A DNA stretch of 64,000 nucleotides from Pontiella desulfatans (GCF_900890425.1 NZ_CAAHFG010000001.1:4309954-4373953), one strand, 5' to 3'; shown: positions 8,711 through 17,516, numbered from the stretch's first letter. The notes: generated by a model not told the origin, from the sequence alone. A program made the numbers and translations.

Positions 8711-8743
8711 AAAACAGAAAAGGGACTCGAATCACGAGTCCCT
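8711..8743 (-). terminator. Rho-independent terminator after the beta-barrel gene
   Basis: Read leftward, a 9-bp stem AGGGACTCG/CGAGTCCCT with a 5-nt loop is followed by TTTCTGTTTT. It starts about 25 bases after the stop at 8768. It separates the outer-membrane protein gene from the acyl operon. Confidence 0.8.
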
Positions 8744-8767
8744 TCATCGAATCATGCGTTCAGCACG

Positions 8768-9397
8768 TTAGAATGCAGCGCGAATCGATACCAACAGGCC
8801 GCCTGGCTCGATTTCCTCCCAAGGATAATAAATACCAGAATCTTCTGGGGGACGATAGGTCACGGTTGAACCGTCATAGGCAACTTCCAACTGAAGCTGA
8901 ACACCCTTGTTGGAGAAAAAGTTCACACCACCGGCAAGATAGATCCCCGGCTCGGAATCCTCGGTAAAATCGCCGCCAGTGAAATGATAACGGAAACCGC
9001 CGCGCACATATGGGGAAACCGGCTTAGCGGTAAAGAAGGCATATCCGACCGTCAAACCCACGGGCACATCGACATTCAAATAGACATCATCCGAACCATC
9101 ATCGACCATAATCAGTGATACGGGGCCAAAGTCTCCAAGAATCTCCATTCCGAAACCAAACCGATATCCACCGACAAAGGTCAAGCCCACCGGAAGCACA
9201 AAGCTATCAATCTCATATCCATTGGCTTCGTACATATCGGTAATATAATCATTAACATCCAGCATGCCGCTGGCAAACGTTGCACCAATGGCAAACCTGG
9301 CCTCACTGCCCTTCTGCATCTGGGCATTTGCCGAGGTGCCCACAAAAGCAGAAACTAGAAGTGCCGCAAACAATATACAATATGCTTTCTTTCCCAT
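8768..9397 (-). CDS. Predicted outer-membrane beta-barrel protein
   Basis: A 209-residue protein. A classical signal peptide covers about residues 1-25 (MGKKAYCILFAALL to SANAQ). The remainder alternates aromatic and polar residues with glycine-rich turns and ends in ...SIRAAF; a terminal Phe is the usual mark for BAM-dependent outer-membrane insertion. The length suggests an eight-stranded barrel, and the function is unknown. AGGAGA precedes the ATG at good spacing. It has its own terminator, so it is probably a single transcription unit. Confidence 0.7.
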   Translation of the reverse strand: MGKKAYCILFAALLVSAFVGTSANAQMQKGSEARFAIGATFASGMLDVNDYITDMYEANGYEIDSFVLPVGLTFVGGYRFGFGMEILGDFGPVSLIMVDDGSDDVYLNVDVPVGLTVGYAFFTAKPVSPYVRGGFRYHFTGGDFTEDSEPGIYLAGGVNFFSNKGVQLQLEVAYDGSTVTYRPPEDSGIYYPWEEIEPGGLLVSIRAAF

Positions 9398-9636
9398 TTA
9401 ATCTCTCCTGGTTGGTTATAATCCAATCTGGAACAACCCCTGTCATTCCAGAGCGCTTTATGAGTAGGGCTACATGATCAAAAACCCCACTTATAAAACG
9501 CCTATAGTTTATGGATCATTAATCGTGATTTCAACCCCGCTCTAATTATTTTATCCAGACCATAAGAAGCACTTCAGAACATTATTTAAACACATTCTTA
9601 ACATACCCCACGGAAACGGAAACAAGGCATAAGCAC

Positions 9637-10083
9637 CTATTCAACAATGGAGAGATAGAAGATCAGGCTGAGGAGATAGCCGGTCAGGCCGACCAGCAGC
9701 AGAACCATGGCGACGCGGTAGTAGGTGGTTCGGTGGTTGCGTTGACGAAGATGCAGCAGCAGCGTGCCCTGGATGTCTTCCGCCTTCCAGGCGGTCATCC
9801 AGCGCAGGCGCAGCGGCCCCGCCACCAGCGCCATCACGGAAAAGAGCACAAAGGTCAGGCCAAAGCCGATGAAGAAACGGCTCCAGCCATTCGAAGCGGC
9901 CATGCGCGGCCCCGAGAAGCCGGTGATCGTCAAACAGATCGTGGCCAATCCGAGCAACATTTGCGCACGCGCCTGAAGCAGGGCAAACGATTCCTTGAGC
10001 ACCCCGAACAAGTTCGCATATCCCTCACCGTGGATCTCCTTAAGGAACTCCAACTCTTCTTCCGGACTCAGCTTCTTCAACAT
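9637..10083 (-). CDS. Three-helix membrane protein of unknown function
   Basis: A 148-residue protein. The first 45 residues are amphipathic and charged. Membrane segments lie at about 42-60 (LLGLATICLTITGFSG), 70-92 (FFIGFGLTFVLFSVMALVAG) and 123-145. A loop of basic residues with RQRNHRTTYYR precedes the last helix. The pattern resembles small membrane proteins found in many planctomycete-type genomes whose role is not known. AAGGAG is present about 11 nt before the ATG. Heptamer repeats start directly upstream, so its promoter may lie inside or beyond them. Confidence 0.6.
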   Translation of the reverse strand: MLKKLSPEEELEFLKEIHGEGYANLFGVLKESFALLQARAQMLLGLATICLTITGFSGPRMAASNGWSRFFIGFGLTFVLFSVMALVAGPLRLRWMTAWKAEDIQGTLLLHLRQRNHRTTYYRVAMVLLLVGLTGYLLSLIFYLSIVE

Positions 10084-10103
10084 GGTCGCTTTCGCTCCTT
10101 ATT

Positions 10104-10228
10104 GCGTAATGCGTAATGCGTAATGCGTAATGCGTAATGCGTAATGCGTAATGCGTAATGCGTAAAAAGCGGTATCCAATCCAACGAACGAGTCAATTAC
10201 GCATTACGAATTACTCGTTACGCATTAC
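10104..10228. repeat. GCGTAAT heptamer array with inverted arm
   Basis: Eight perfect tandem copies of GCGTAAT run from 10104 to 10159, with a ninth degenerate copy. After about 30 unrelated bases, inverted copies (ATTACGC, ATTACGA, ATTACTC, GTTACGC, ATTACT) follow from 10197. The array could fold into a long imperfect hairpin. The stop codon of the flavoprotein gene (10225-10227) lies inside the last unit. A shorter, degenerate version lies at 59271-59293. Confidence 0.9.
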
Positions 10229-12174
10229 TTGTATATTGTTCCTGCACGGAAATCCGCCCAGGCGGTTTCAAACCACAGGTTGCTGTCCGGGATCGGGCGC
10301 ACCTTGACCCAGCGGCTCTTTGCTTTGCCTTCCTTAAAGACGGTTTCCTGCACCTTGCCCTTAAAGGAGGCATCCTCTTCGGCAAAGCTCCACTGCGCCT
10401 TGTCGAGCTGCTGGTGGGCGCGCTTGCCGCCGGCCTGCCGCACCATGGCGGAACCGCGCGATCCAACGCCGCTTTTAACCGCGTAAAGGGTTGCCTCCAG
10501 ATACATCCAATGGGCAAAGCAAAGCTGGCGGTTGCGCAGCGCCTGCACGGCTTGCGTGGCGTTTTCCACCTTGCACCCCTGCTCTTCCAGCAAGGCAACC
10601 TGCGCCTTCGCCTCCTTGGCGGCGTTCCTCAACCCATCCATCGACCGGATATGGGCACCGGCCTTGCTCATGCGCTCCTGCAGCTCGGCGCGAACCGCGC
10701 GCCATCCGGATTCCGATGTTCCGCAGCGATCCAGGAAACCGAGCACATCCTTGATCTCCGCTTTGGCCGCCTTGTTGAAGTCGGCCATTTTCAAATCCGT
10801 TCCGGCATAGGCGTTGGCAATGAATTCCGCCGCGCGGAACGAACCGACCTGTCCCGAGTTGAGCGCCGATCCACCGGGACGGGCAACGCCGTGCGAACCA
10901 TTCACCTCACCCACCGGGAAGAGGTGCTTGATGTTGACCGACTCCCACCAATGGTTTCCGGCCAGCCCGCCGTTGTTGTGCTGGGCGCACACGGCCACTT
11001 CGAGCGGCTCCTTGGTGATGTCGATGTTGTGATCCTTATAGAGATCGATCGCGCCGGGATTCATATGTTTGAGACGCGCAATCGGCGTCTTCTGGAACGC
11101 ACCCGAATTTTCAAGATACTCGAACGCCTCTTTTTCCAAGGCGTTGAAATCAAAGTCCGCCGGGTTTTCTCGATAGTCGAGGAACACGCGCCGCCCCTTC
11201 TCAACCGTTTCGATGTAGACGAGGATATCGACGATCGACGATCCGCCAACAATCTTCTTGGAATCGAACGGCCATTGGTAGCCCTTCAGGAACACCTTGG
11301 AATTCATTTTTCCGGGATTGGGAAAATAGTCGCGCAGAAATTCGCGCGGGTTGCTTTTGCCATCGGCATCGGTGGAGACAAACCGGGGGATCACCTGCAT
11401 GTAGGTGCCCGACACGTTCCAACGGAACTTGGTGGAGGCCAGTCCATACTGCGCCTCCGGCAATCCCTGCGCCATGGCACCGGCCTTGAGCGCAATGCCG
11501 ATCGCGCCGGTGTGCACGGCCGGATAGACACTGGTTTTGTAGAGCCCGCCGGGGCCGCCGACGGCAAAGACCACGTTTTCGGCGGCATAGGCCACCAGCT
11601 CGCCTTCGCCATTCAGCGCCAATGCCCCGCAGGCGCGATTTCCCGCCGTGAGCAAGCTGACCACGTTGATCTTTTCCTCCACCGGGATACCCCGCCGCTC
11701 CACCTCGGCAATGAGCGCGCGGCACATGTCGCGCGAGGTGTAGGGGCCAACCGACGTTCCACGCTGCGCGGGATCGTGGTCGGTCTTGTAGCCAATGAAC
11801 TGCCCGAACGCATCCTGCGGAAACTTGACGCCGAGGTTGACGAGGTTCAGGAAGCCCCGCGCGGAAGCGGCGGCCTCCACCAGCGCCAGGTCGCCGTGCA
11901 TGCTGCCGGGCGAAAAAAAGTTTTTCGCCATTGCCAGCGGGGCGTCGAGATCGTTGCCGCACATCGCGCTTTTATAATAGGTCTGCTTATCGGAACCCGT
12001 ATTGATGGAGGTGCCCATCTTCAGGCCTTCGGTCACAATCAGCACATCCTCGATGCCCTGGTTGCGCAGCTGCACGGCGGCGTTCAGCCCCGCCGCACCC
12101 GATCCAATCACCAGCGTATGCACCTGCGTGACGGAAACGACAGTATCCTTAATTTTCAACGTTCTTTGCTTCAA
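10225..12174 (-). CDS. FAD-binding protein of the fumarate reductase/succinate dehydrogenase flavoprotein family
   Basis: About 649 residues. It shows an N-terminal FAD motif (LVIGSGAAGLNAAVQLRNQG), a central substrate-binding and capping region, and a late FAD-contact stretch (HGVARPGGSALNSGQVGS). The fold is that of FAD_binding_2 enzymes, but the C-terminal 150 residues do not match succinate dehydrogenase as I know it. The start is unusual: there is no early ATG. I chose TTG at 12174 because AGGAG lies 9 nt upstream; TTG at 12204 is the alternative. It follows an SDR gene on the same strand in the uronate region, so it may oxidise a sugar acid. Confidence 0.75.
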   Translation of the reverse strand: MKQRTLKIKDTVVSVTQVHTLVIGSGAAGLNAAVQLRNQGIEDVLIVTEGLKMGTSINTGSDKQTYYKSAMCGNDLDAPLAMAKNFFSPGSMHGDLALVEAAASARGFLNLVNLGVKFPQDAFGQFIGYKTDHDPAQRGTSVGPYTSRDMCRALIAEVERRGIPVEEKINVVSLLTAGNRACGALALNGEGELVAYAAENVVFAVGGPGGLYKTSVYPAVHTGAIGIALKAGAMAQGLPEAQYGLASTKFRWNVSGTYMQVIPRFVSTDADGKSNPREFLRDYFPNPGKMNSKVFLKGYQWPFDSKKIVGGSSIVDILVYIETVEKGRRVFLDYRENPADFDFNALEKEAFEYLENSGAFQKTPIARLKHMNPGAIDLYKDHNIDITKEPLEVAVCAQHNNGGLAGNHWWESVNIKHLFPVGEVNGSHGVARPGGSALNSGQVGSFRAAEFIANAYAGTDLKMADFNKAAKAEIKDVLGFLDRCGTSESGWRAVRAELQERMSKAGAHIRSMDGLRNAAKEAKAQVALLEEQGCKVENATQAVQALRNRQLCFAHWMYLEATLYAVKSGVGSRGSAMVRQAGGKRAHQQLDKAQWSFAEEDASFKGKVQETVFKEGKAKSRWVKVRPIPDSNLWFETAWADFRAGTIYK

Positions 12175-12199
12175 TTGCTCATTCTCCTGAAAACATGTT

Positions 12200-12264
12200 G
12201 GCAAAATGTCGGCATCAGCAATGCGTCATGCAAGTTCAGCATTTTGCATCAAATTATTTTGCTT
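12200..12264. repeat. GCAAAAT palindrome family, short copy
   Basis: The left part GGCAAAATG and the right part ending in cattttgcatcaaattatttt plus gctt are inverted relative to each other. They match the better-preserved copy at 26473-26552. The copy fills the gap between the SDR stop and the ribosome site of the flavoprotein gene. Confidence 0.65.
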
Positions 12265-13036
12265 ATAATCTCGGTAGAGTTAAGCCGCCGTCCACATAGA
12301 TCGCCTGCCCGCTGGCATAGGGCATGTCGCCGCGCGCCATGGCGGCGGCGAGCTTGCCGATATCCTCCGGCACGCCCCAGCGCTTTTCGACGAGCAGCTC
12401 GGTGTTGTTGATCAGGTTGTCGTATTTCTCGGTGACGCCGGCAGTCATGTCGGTCTTGATGATGCCCGGACGGATTTCATAGACGGGAATCGCGAACTCG
12501 CCCAGGCGGGCGGCGAAGAGCGAGCTCATCATGCCGAGGCCGGCCTTGGAGATGCAGTAGTCGCCGCGGTTCGGCGAAACGACCGTTGCGGAAATCGAAC
12601 CGACGTTGATGATGCAGCCGCCGAACGAGTCGTCGGCTTTCTTCTGCTCCACCATCCAGTTGGCGCAGGCCTGGGTGAGGAAATAGGGCCCCTGCAAGTT
12701 GATCTTCATGATCCACTCGAAGCTCTCCTCGTCGGCCTCGAGGATGTCGGCGCGCACCTTCGGCGCCACGCCGGCATTGTTGACCAGCACATCGAGACGC
12801 CCAAAGCGGGCCTTGATTTCCGCCAGCATCGCCGCGCGGTCTTCGGCGGAGGCAACATCGCCGGAGCAATAGAGCACCTCCGCGCCCATGGCTTCCAGTT
12901 TCGCGACGGAGTCGGCCACTTTCGAAGCATCGCTGCGCCCGCTCAGCACGAGGTTGAAGCCATCGGCCGCCAGCTTTTCACAAATACCCAAACCAATCCC
13001 CCGGCCACCGCCGGTCACCAACGCTACTTTTTTCAT
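12263..13036 (-). CDS. Short-chain dehydrogenase/reductase
   Basis: A 257-residue classical SDR. It has the NAD(P) loop TGGGRGIGLG at residues 8-17, an NNAG motif (VLVNNAGVAPK), catalytic Ser in NVGSISATVVSP, the YxxxK pair in DYCISKAG, and a C-terminal YASGQAIYVDGG. The ATG at 13036 is preceded by AGGAGAGTGG; a longer in-frame start at 13090 adds non-conserved residues. The neighbouring GH88, cupin and Gfo/Idh genes suggest a sugar-acid substrate such as a keto-deoxy-uronate, as in KduD-type enzymes, but the sequence alone does not prove that. Confidence 0.85.
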   Translation of the reverse strand: MKKVALVTGGGRGIGLGICEKLAADGFNLVLSGRSDASKVADSVAKLEAMGAEVLYCSGDVASAEDRAAMLAEIKARFGRLDVLVNNAGVAPKVRADILEADEESFEWIMKINLQGPYFLTQACANWMVEQKKADDSFGGCIINVGSISATVVSPNRGDYCISKAGLGMMSSLFAARLGEFAIPVYEIRPGIIKTDMTAGVTEKYDNLINNTELLVEKRWGVPEDIGKLAAAMARGDMPYASGQAIYVDGGLTLPRL

Positions 13037-13160
13037 TTCCACTCTCCTATTCTTCGTTAAATTTCTGCAACCGCTTCGCTCAGGAAGCAAAGTTCGGATC
13101 CTTTGCGACCTTCTATATAAAACAATCGTTCAAATCCTGCCGCAACACACCTCGGCCGCA

Positions 13161-13709
13161 TTAAAACCGCTTGGGTTTCCGGATGTGCTGGATAATGATG
13201 CGGCAATCCTCGAGTACCTCGTAGGTATGCTCGAAGACCGCATCGAACTGGAGGCAGTCACCGGCGGAGAGCACATGGCTTTCGTAGGGAAGGTCGAGAC
13301 GCAACGTTCCCTCCAGCACCCAGCATACTTCGAAATCATCGCGGTGCGCATCCGGATTGGAACGCTGCGCCCCCTTCGGCGCATCCGCATAGAAGCACCG
13401 GCAATTGGCAAACTCAATCTGGCGGAAATGGAAATCCCCCACCCGGCGATCGGTCTCCTGCTTGCACTGCGCCGTGCGCGATTCCACCAGCCCCAGCATC
13501 TCCGAAGCCGTCAGGCCGAAAGCACGCGCCAAACGGAACAAGGTCTTCAGCTCGGCCACGGTCTGGTTGCGCTCCAGCTTGGAAATCACTGCGGGGGAAA
13601 TCCCGGTGCGCTCCGAAAGATCCGCAATCGTCATGCCGTCCCGCTTGCGCAGGTCGCGCAAGACCGAGAAGTTATACATGTCCATACTGTTGTCGCTCTT
13701 TTCCGCCAT
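13161..13709 (-). CDS. XRE-family transcriptional regulator with C-terminal cupin
   Basis: A 182-residue protein. Residues about 13-70 form an XRE helix-turn-helix (LRDLRKRDGMTIADLSERTG, then ISPAVISKLERNQ). Residues 95-178 form a cupin barrel that probably senses a small ligand. The ATG at 13709 has GGAG 8 nt upstream; an in-frame ATG at 13721 lacks a ribosome site. It is divergent from the GH88 gene across about 90 bases, and the SDR and flavoprotein genes follow it on its own strand. It is the likely local regulator of the uronate module. Confidence 0.85.
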   Translation of the reverse strand: MAEKSDNSMDMYNFSVLRDLRKRDGMTIADLSERTGISPAVISKLERNQTVAELKTLFRLARAFGLTASEMLGLVESRTAQCKQETDRRVGDFHFRQIEFANCRCFYADAPKGAQRSNPDAHRDDFEVCWVLEGTLRLDLPYESHVLSAGDCLQFDAVFEHTYEVLEDCRIIIQHIRKPKRF

Positions 13710-13800
13710 TTTTCTCTCCATTGAACGAAGCGGAATATAGTCCTTGACTATTTTCCTATGCAATATATTTTTACCCGCAATATATAAATGGAGAACTTTA
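13710..13800. promoter_or_regulatory. Divergent promoter region with GCAATATAT direct repeats
   Basis: This 91-bp AT-rich gap separates the XRE-cupin regulator from the GH88 gene. Two identical GCAATATAT copies start at 13760 and 13777, 17 bases apart, so they lie on nearly the same face of the helix and could be a regulator site. For the leftward gene, TTGCAT and TATATT lie 18 bases apart. For the rightward gene, TATAAA near 13784 is a possible -10. These are readings by eye. Confidence 0.4.
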
Positions 13801-15153
13801 ATGCATATCAACCATCACCTCACCCCGCAGGACTTGATTCCCGAGCTGGAACGTTTCTGGGCGGTTTCGGGCCAAAAGGTAAAGGATCTGAACCAAAACT
13901 ATGATCCCGCGCAGGGATCGCCGGTCTTCACCATTGAGGGGAAATACACCACACGCGGCTGGACGGAATGGACGCAGGGTTTCCAGTATGGCTCCGAAAT
14001 CCTGCAATTCGACGCCACCGGCGACTCCTCCTTCCTGGACATCGGAAAGAAAAACACGCTTGAAAAAATGGCGCCGCACGTTACGCACTTCGGCGTGCAC
14101 GACCACGGCTTCAACAACGTCTCCACCTACGGCAACCTGCTGCGCCTGATGAACGAAGGACGTATCCCCGAAAACGAATGGGAACGCAACTTCTATGTGA
14201 TGGCGCTGCAGGCCTCGAGCGCCGTTCAGGCCAAGCGCTGGACGGCCCTGCCCTCCGGTGGATATATCTATTCGTTCAACGGTCCGCACTCGCTCTTTGC
14301 CGACACCATCCGCTCGTTGCGTGCCCTGGCCATCGGCCATCAGCTCGGCCATTCCATCATGGGCGAAAACGACCAGCAGACCAGCCTGCTGGAGCGGCTG
14401 GTGCAACACGCGAAAACCACCGCCGACTTTGCCGTCTACTATGGCGAAGGCCGCGACCACTACGACGTTTGGGGCCGCACCGCCCATGAAAGCATCTTCA
14501 ACACCAACGATGGCAACTACCGTTGCCCCAACTCGCAGCAGGGCTTTTCGCCCTTCACCACCTGGACGCGCGGGCTCGCGTGGATCATGGTGGGCGCACC
14601 GGAACAGCTGGAGTTCCTGCAGACCATCAACGACGCCGAACTCGAACCGCTCGGCGGGCGCGAAGCCATCGAAGCGTTCCTGCTCAAGATGGCCAAGGCC
14701 ACCTGCGACTTCTACATCGAAAACACCGCCACCGACGGCATCCCCTACTGGGATACCGGGGCGCTCAACACGCACCAACTTGGAACCGATGTATACGAAC
14801 GCGAGTCCGATCCGTTCAACGATGCCGAGCCGGTCGACTCCTCCGCCGCCGCCATCGGCGCGCAGGGCCTCTTGCGTCTGGGCCGCTATTTGAACGACGA
14901 CAAATACACCCAGGCCGGACTGACCGTGATGAAAACGCTGATGGGCGACAACTACCTCAGCCTCGACGAATCCCACCAAGGGCTGATCCTGCATTCGGTC
15001 TACCACCGCCCCAACGGCTGGGACCACATTCCCGAAGGGCAGTCGGTGCCGTGCGGCGAGTCGAGCATGTGGGGCGACTACCACGCCCGCGAAGCCGCGC
15101 TCTACCTCCAGCGCCTCGCCAACGACGACCCCTACTACAAATTTTACTTATAA
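13801..15153 (+). CDS. Glycoside hydrolase family 88, unsaturated uronyl hydrolase
   Basis: A 450-residue (alpha/alpha)6-barrel enzyme. GH88 enzymes hydrate the 4,5 double bond of unsaturated uronic acids left by polysaccharide lyases, releasing a keto-uronate. Recognisable blocks are GVHDHGFNNVSTYG, RTAHESIFNTNDGNYR, the WTRGLAW barrel motif and PVDSSAAAIGAQGLLRLG. There is no signal peptide, so it acts in the cytoplasm on imported oligosaccharides. The ATG at 13801 has GGAG upstream at good spacing; upstream in-frame starts overlap the promoter. It begins a three-gene rightward set with the cupin and Gfo/Idh genes. Confidence 0.85.
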   Translation: MHINHHLTPQDLIPELERFWAVSGQKVKDLNQNYDPAQGSPVFTIEGKYTTRGWTEWTQGFQYGSEILQFDATGDSSFLDIGKKNTLEKMAPHVTHFGVHDHGFNNVSTYGNLLRLMNEGRIPENEWERNFYVMALQASSAVQAKRWTALPSGGYIYSFNGPHSLFADTIRSLRALAIGHQLGHSIMGENDQQTSLLERLVQHAKTTADFAVYYGEGRDHYDVWGRTAHESIFNTNDGNYRCPNSQQGFSPFTTWTRGLAWIMVGAPEQLEFLQTINDAELEPLGGREAIEAFLLKMAKATCDFYIENTATDGIPYWDTGALNTHQLGTDVYERESDPFNDAEPVDSSAAAIGAQGLLRLGRYLNDDKYTQAGLTVMKTLMGDNYLSLDESHQGLILHSVYHRPNGWDHIPEGQSVPCGESSMWGDYHAREAALYLQRLANDDPYYKFYL

Positions 15154-15200
15154 CCAAACAGTACGGGCGGGCCATGTGTCCGCCCCAAAGGAGAAAAACC

Positions 15201-15665
15201 ATGATCATTGGAGACCTCAGCGAAATCGCCGGCCGCACCTATCCCGCGCGCCGACTCACCCAAAACCTCGTGGGCGGCGCCTCGCCCGTTCAATGCGATA
15301 ACTTTGCCATGGGCTTCGTCACGCTCGAGCCCAACGGCGGCCAGGTGCCGTGGCACAACCAGGAGCAGGAAGAAGTCTACTTCGTCGTCTCCGGCAAAAC
15401 CGAAATGTGCCTCGGCGAAGAGCGCCGCGAAATGAAGGCCGGCCAGATCGTCCATATCCCCTCGGGCGTCTTCCACCAGATGACCAACATCGGCGAAGAA
15501 ACCGCCACCTTCATCTATTGCTACGGCCCCGCCGGCGACGTGGCCCACTGGAAACAGGAGCTGGCCGGAAACCTGCCCAAGGAAGGCGTCGATGTCCCCG
15601 CCCTCCCCGCAGGCGCACAACCGCAATGCACCGACATGCCCGAAGGCGGGCCCGTTATTATTTAG
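15201..15665 (+). CDS. Cupin-domain protein, possibly KdgF-like
   Basis: A 154-residue single-domain cupin. Motif 1 is VPWHNQEQEEVYFVVSG (His and Glu metal ligands) and motif 2 is GQIVHIPSGVFHQMTN. AAAGGAG precedes the ATG by 7 nt. It lies directly after GH88. Some cupins of this size (KdgF) speed the ring-opening of unsaturated uronates, which would suit this place, but cupins are too varied for certainty. The C-terminal 40 residues are Pro/Gly-rich and follow the barrel. Confidence 0.7.
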   Translation: MIIGDLSEIAGRTYPARRLTQNLVGGASPVQCDNFAMGFVTLEPNGGQVPWHNQEQEEVYFVVSGKTEMCLGEERREMKAGQIVHIPSGVFHQMTNIGEETATFIYCYGPAGDVAHWKQELAGNLPKEGVDVPALPAGAQPQCTDMPEGGPVII

Positions 15666-15726
15666 CGTGAGCCGTGAAACGTGAGGCGTGATTCATTCAC
15701 GCATCACGACTCATTCGTCACGCATC
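15666..15726. repeat. CGTGA-type repeat hairpin
   Basis: Short units such as CGTGAGC, CGTGAAA and CGTGAGG are followed by inverted copies (TCACGCATCACG, GTCACGC) between the cupin and Gfo/Idh genes. The wording closely matches the repeat at 35439-35493. It lies inside the transcript without removing the ribosome site of the next gene. Confidence 0.65.
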
Positions 15727-15747
15727 CATTACCAAAGGAGAAACCAC

Positions 15748-16926
15748 ATGGAAATCAAACGTATCGGAATCATCATGAACGGCGTGACCGGGCGCATGGG
15801 AACCAACCAGCACCTGGCTCGCTCCATCACGGCCATCATCAAGGAAGGCGGCATCAAGGTCGGCAACGACATGATCATCATGCCCGACCCGATCCTGACC
15901 GGCCGCCGCGAATATGCCCTCAAGGAACTCGCCGAAAAATATGGCAACGAAGCCAAGGGCGAGCCCTTCAAATACACCACCGACGTGCAGGGCGCGCTCG
16001 ATGGGAAATACGGCGACTACGAAATCTTCTTCGATGCCTCCGGCACGCTGCAGCGCGCGGGATTCATCGAAGCCGCCGTCAAGGCCGGCAAGGCGATCTA
16101 TTGCGAAAAACCGACCGCCGTCGAAACCAAGGAAGCCGTACGCCTCGCCAAGCTCGTCGACGACGCCGGCCTCAAGAACGGCGTGGTGCAGGACAAGCTC
16201 TGGCTGCCCGGCTTCCGCAAACTCAAGATGCTCAAGGAGCTGGGCTTCTTCGGCAAGATCCTCTCCGTTCGCGGCGAGTTCGGCTATTGGGTCTTCACCG
16301 GCATGGACTACGACCAGCCCGCCCAGCGCCCCTCCTGGAACTATCGCAACGAAGACGGCGGCGGCATGATGATCGACATGTTCTGCCACTGGCGCTACGT
16401 GATCGACAATGTCTTCGGCCCGGTCAAGAGCCTCGTTGCCTATGGCGCAACCGACATCGACCAGCGCCGGCACGAAGACGGCACGCCGTTCGACTGCACC
16501 GCCGACGACTCCGCCTACGCCATGTTCGTGCTCGAGGACGGAACCATGGTTCAGTTCAACAGCTCCTGGTGCACCCGCGTCCGCCGCGACGACCTGCTGA
16601 CCGTCCAGGTCGATGGCGTCAAGGGCTCGGCCGTGGCCGGCCTGCGCGAAGTCAAGACCCAGTCCGCGGCCAACACGCCCAAGCCGGTCTGGAACCCGGA
16701 CGTCCCGCAGCCGATCGACTTTTTCGAAGCGTGGGAAGACGTGCCGAACAACACCAACTACGACAACGCCTTCAAGATCCAGTGGGAAATGTTCATCAAG
16801 CACGTCGTGCTCGACGAAGAGTGGAACTATTCCCTGATGGAAGGCGCCAAGGGCGTCCAGCTCGCCGAACTCGGCATGCAAAGCTGGAAAGAGCGCAAGT
16901 GGATGGACGTCCCGGAGCTCGGATAA
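15748..16926 (+). CDS. Gfo/Idh/MocA family sugar dehydrogenase
   Basis: A 392-residue NAD(P)-dependent oxidoreductase. A Rossmann N-terminal half carries IIMNGVTGRMGTNQH near the start and the family motif YCEKPTA around residue 120. An alpha/beta C-terminal domain has the DMFCHW segment, whose His could be catalytic. Such enzymes oxidise or reduce sugars and sugar acids. AAAGGAG lies 7-8 nt before the ATG. As the last gene of the GH88-cupin set it most likely handles the released keto-uronate or a related sugar; the exact substrate is unknown. Confidence 0.85.
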   Translation: MEIKRIGIIMNGVTGRMGTNQHLARSITAIIKEGGIKVGNDMIIMPDPILTGRREYALKELAEKYGNEAKGEPFKYTTDVQGALDGKYGDYEIFFDASGTLQRAGFIEAAVKAGKAIYCEKPTAVETKEAVRLAKLVDDAGLKNGVVQDKLWLPGFRKLKMLKELGFFGKILSVRGEFGYWVFTGMDYDQPAQRPSWNYRNEDGGGMMIDMFCHWRYVIDNVFGPVKSLVAYGATDIDQRRHEDGTPFDCTADDSAYAMFVLEDGTMVQFNSSWCTRVRRDDLLTVQVDGVKGSAVAGLREVKTQSAANTPKPVWNPDVPQPIDFFEAWEDVPNNTNYDNAFKIQWEMFIKHVVLDEEWNYSLMEGAKGVQLAELGMQSWKERKWMDVPELG

Positions 16927-16942
16927 TCAAGGCATAACCAAT

Positions 16943-16966
16943 TGGCTCCAGGGTCTCCTGGAGCCA
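16943..16966 (+). terminator. Hairpin after the Gfo/Idh gene
   Basis: A 10-bp stem TGGCTCCAGG/CCTGGAGCCA with a 4-nt loop lies 17 bases after the stop. There is no T-run, so it may be a processing or Rho-assisted end rather than a full intrinsic terminator. Confidence 0.5.
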
Positions 16967-17088
16967 CTCCCCTCTTCCACGCCCTTTTCAAAAGCAACAT
17001 TTGGGTAAAAGTACTAGATGAATCCGCAATTCTAGGTAGCGTATGCGTTGGTTTCTGGATTTGGCATGCCTTAAATTAGCGGGATTCA

Positions 17089-17516
17089 ATGAAAAGGATC
17101 AAACATAGCGGCCATGGTTGCATCGTTCTAGCCCTCCTGTGCACCCTTCCCGGGTGCCAAAACCACCGTGCTCCCTCCGAGCAACGCCCCCTAAGAAATC
17201 ACCCACCACAACTGGTGGAACTATTATGAACGCGGAACGCATTACCTGCAGCAGGGAAAGATTGCGCTGGCGCGGGAGGATTTCGAGCGAAGCCTCGGCA
17301 TCCGCAAAGGGGCAAAATATGGGTTTCCCCAAGACATGTGGTGGGCAACAACCTACGGCAGTTTCCGCAACGACCCAACTGTCCGGAAACTGGACGCGGG
17401 AGCGCGTATTGAACCTTGCGGTTTCCGCCAAGGCCGAGGGATTGGTCTCCGATGTCCGGATCGACGGGCTTCGCCAATTCATCGAGTTGGCCCAAGAGGA
17501 GTATGAAGGCACCTGA
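17089..17516 (+). pseudogene. Decayed TPR-like lipoprotein gene
   Basis: Three pieces in three frames make one plausible protein. The first frame gives a lipoprotein signal (MKRIKHSGHG, then LCTLPGC). From about 17198 the next frame reads HHNWWNYYERG and then YLQQGKIALAREDFERSLG, which looks like a TPR helix pair. From about 17410 the third frame reads VSAKAEGLVSDVRIDGLRQF and ends at a stop at 17514. Two +1-type frameshifts therefore break the gene. It may once have encoded a TPR lipoprotein with the W-W-x-Y-Y-E-R-G block. Confidence 0.65.

Noticed and set aside
10104..10228. Possible CRISPR array
   Set aside because: The units are 7 bp and directly adjacent, with no spacers of 25-45 bases and no cas genes nearby.
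10414..12411. 665-codon rightward frame opposite the flavoprotein gene
   Set aside because: High GC removes stops on the complementary strand; the leftward protein has clear FAD motifs and this one has none.
15748..16926. Myo-inositol use operon
   Set aside because: The Gfo/Idh enzyme alone does not define the pathway; no iolB, iolC, iolD or iolE relatives are present.
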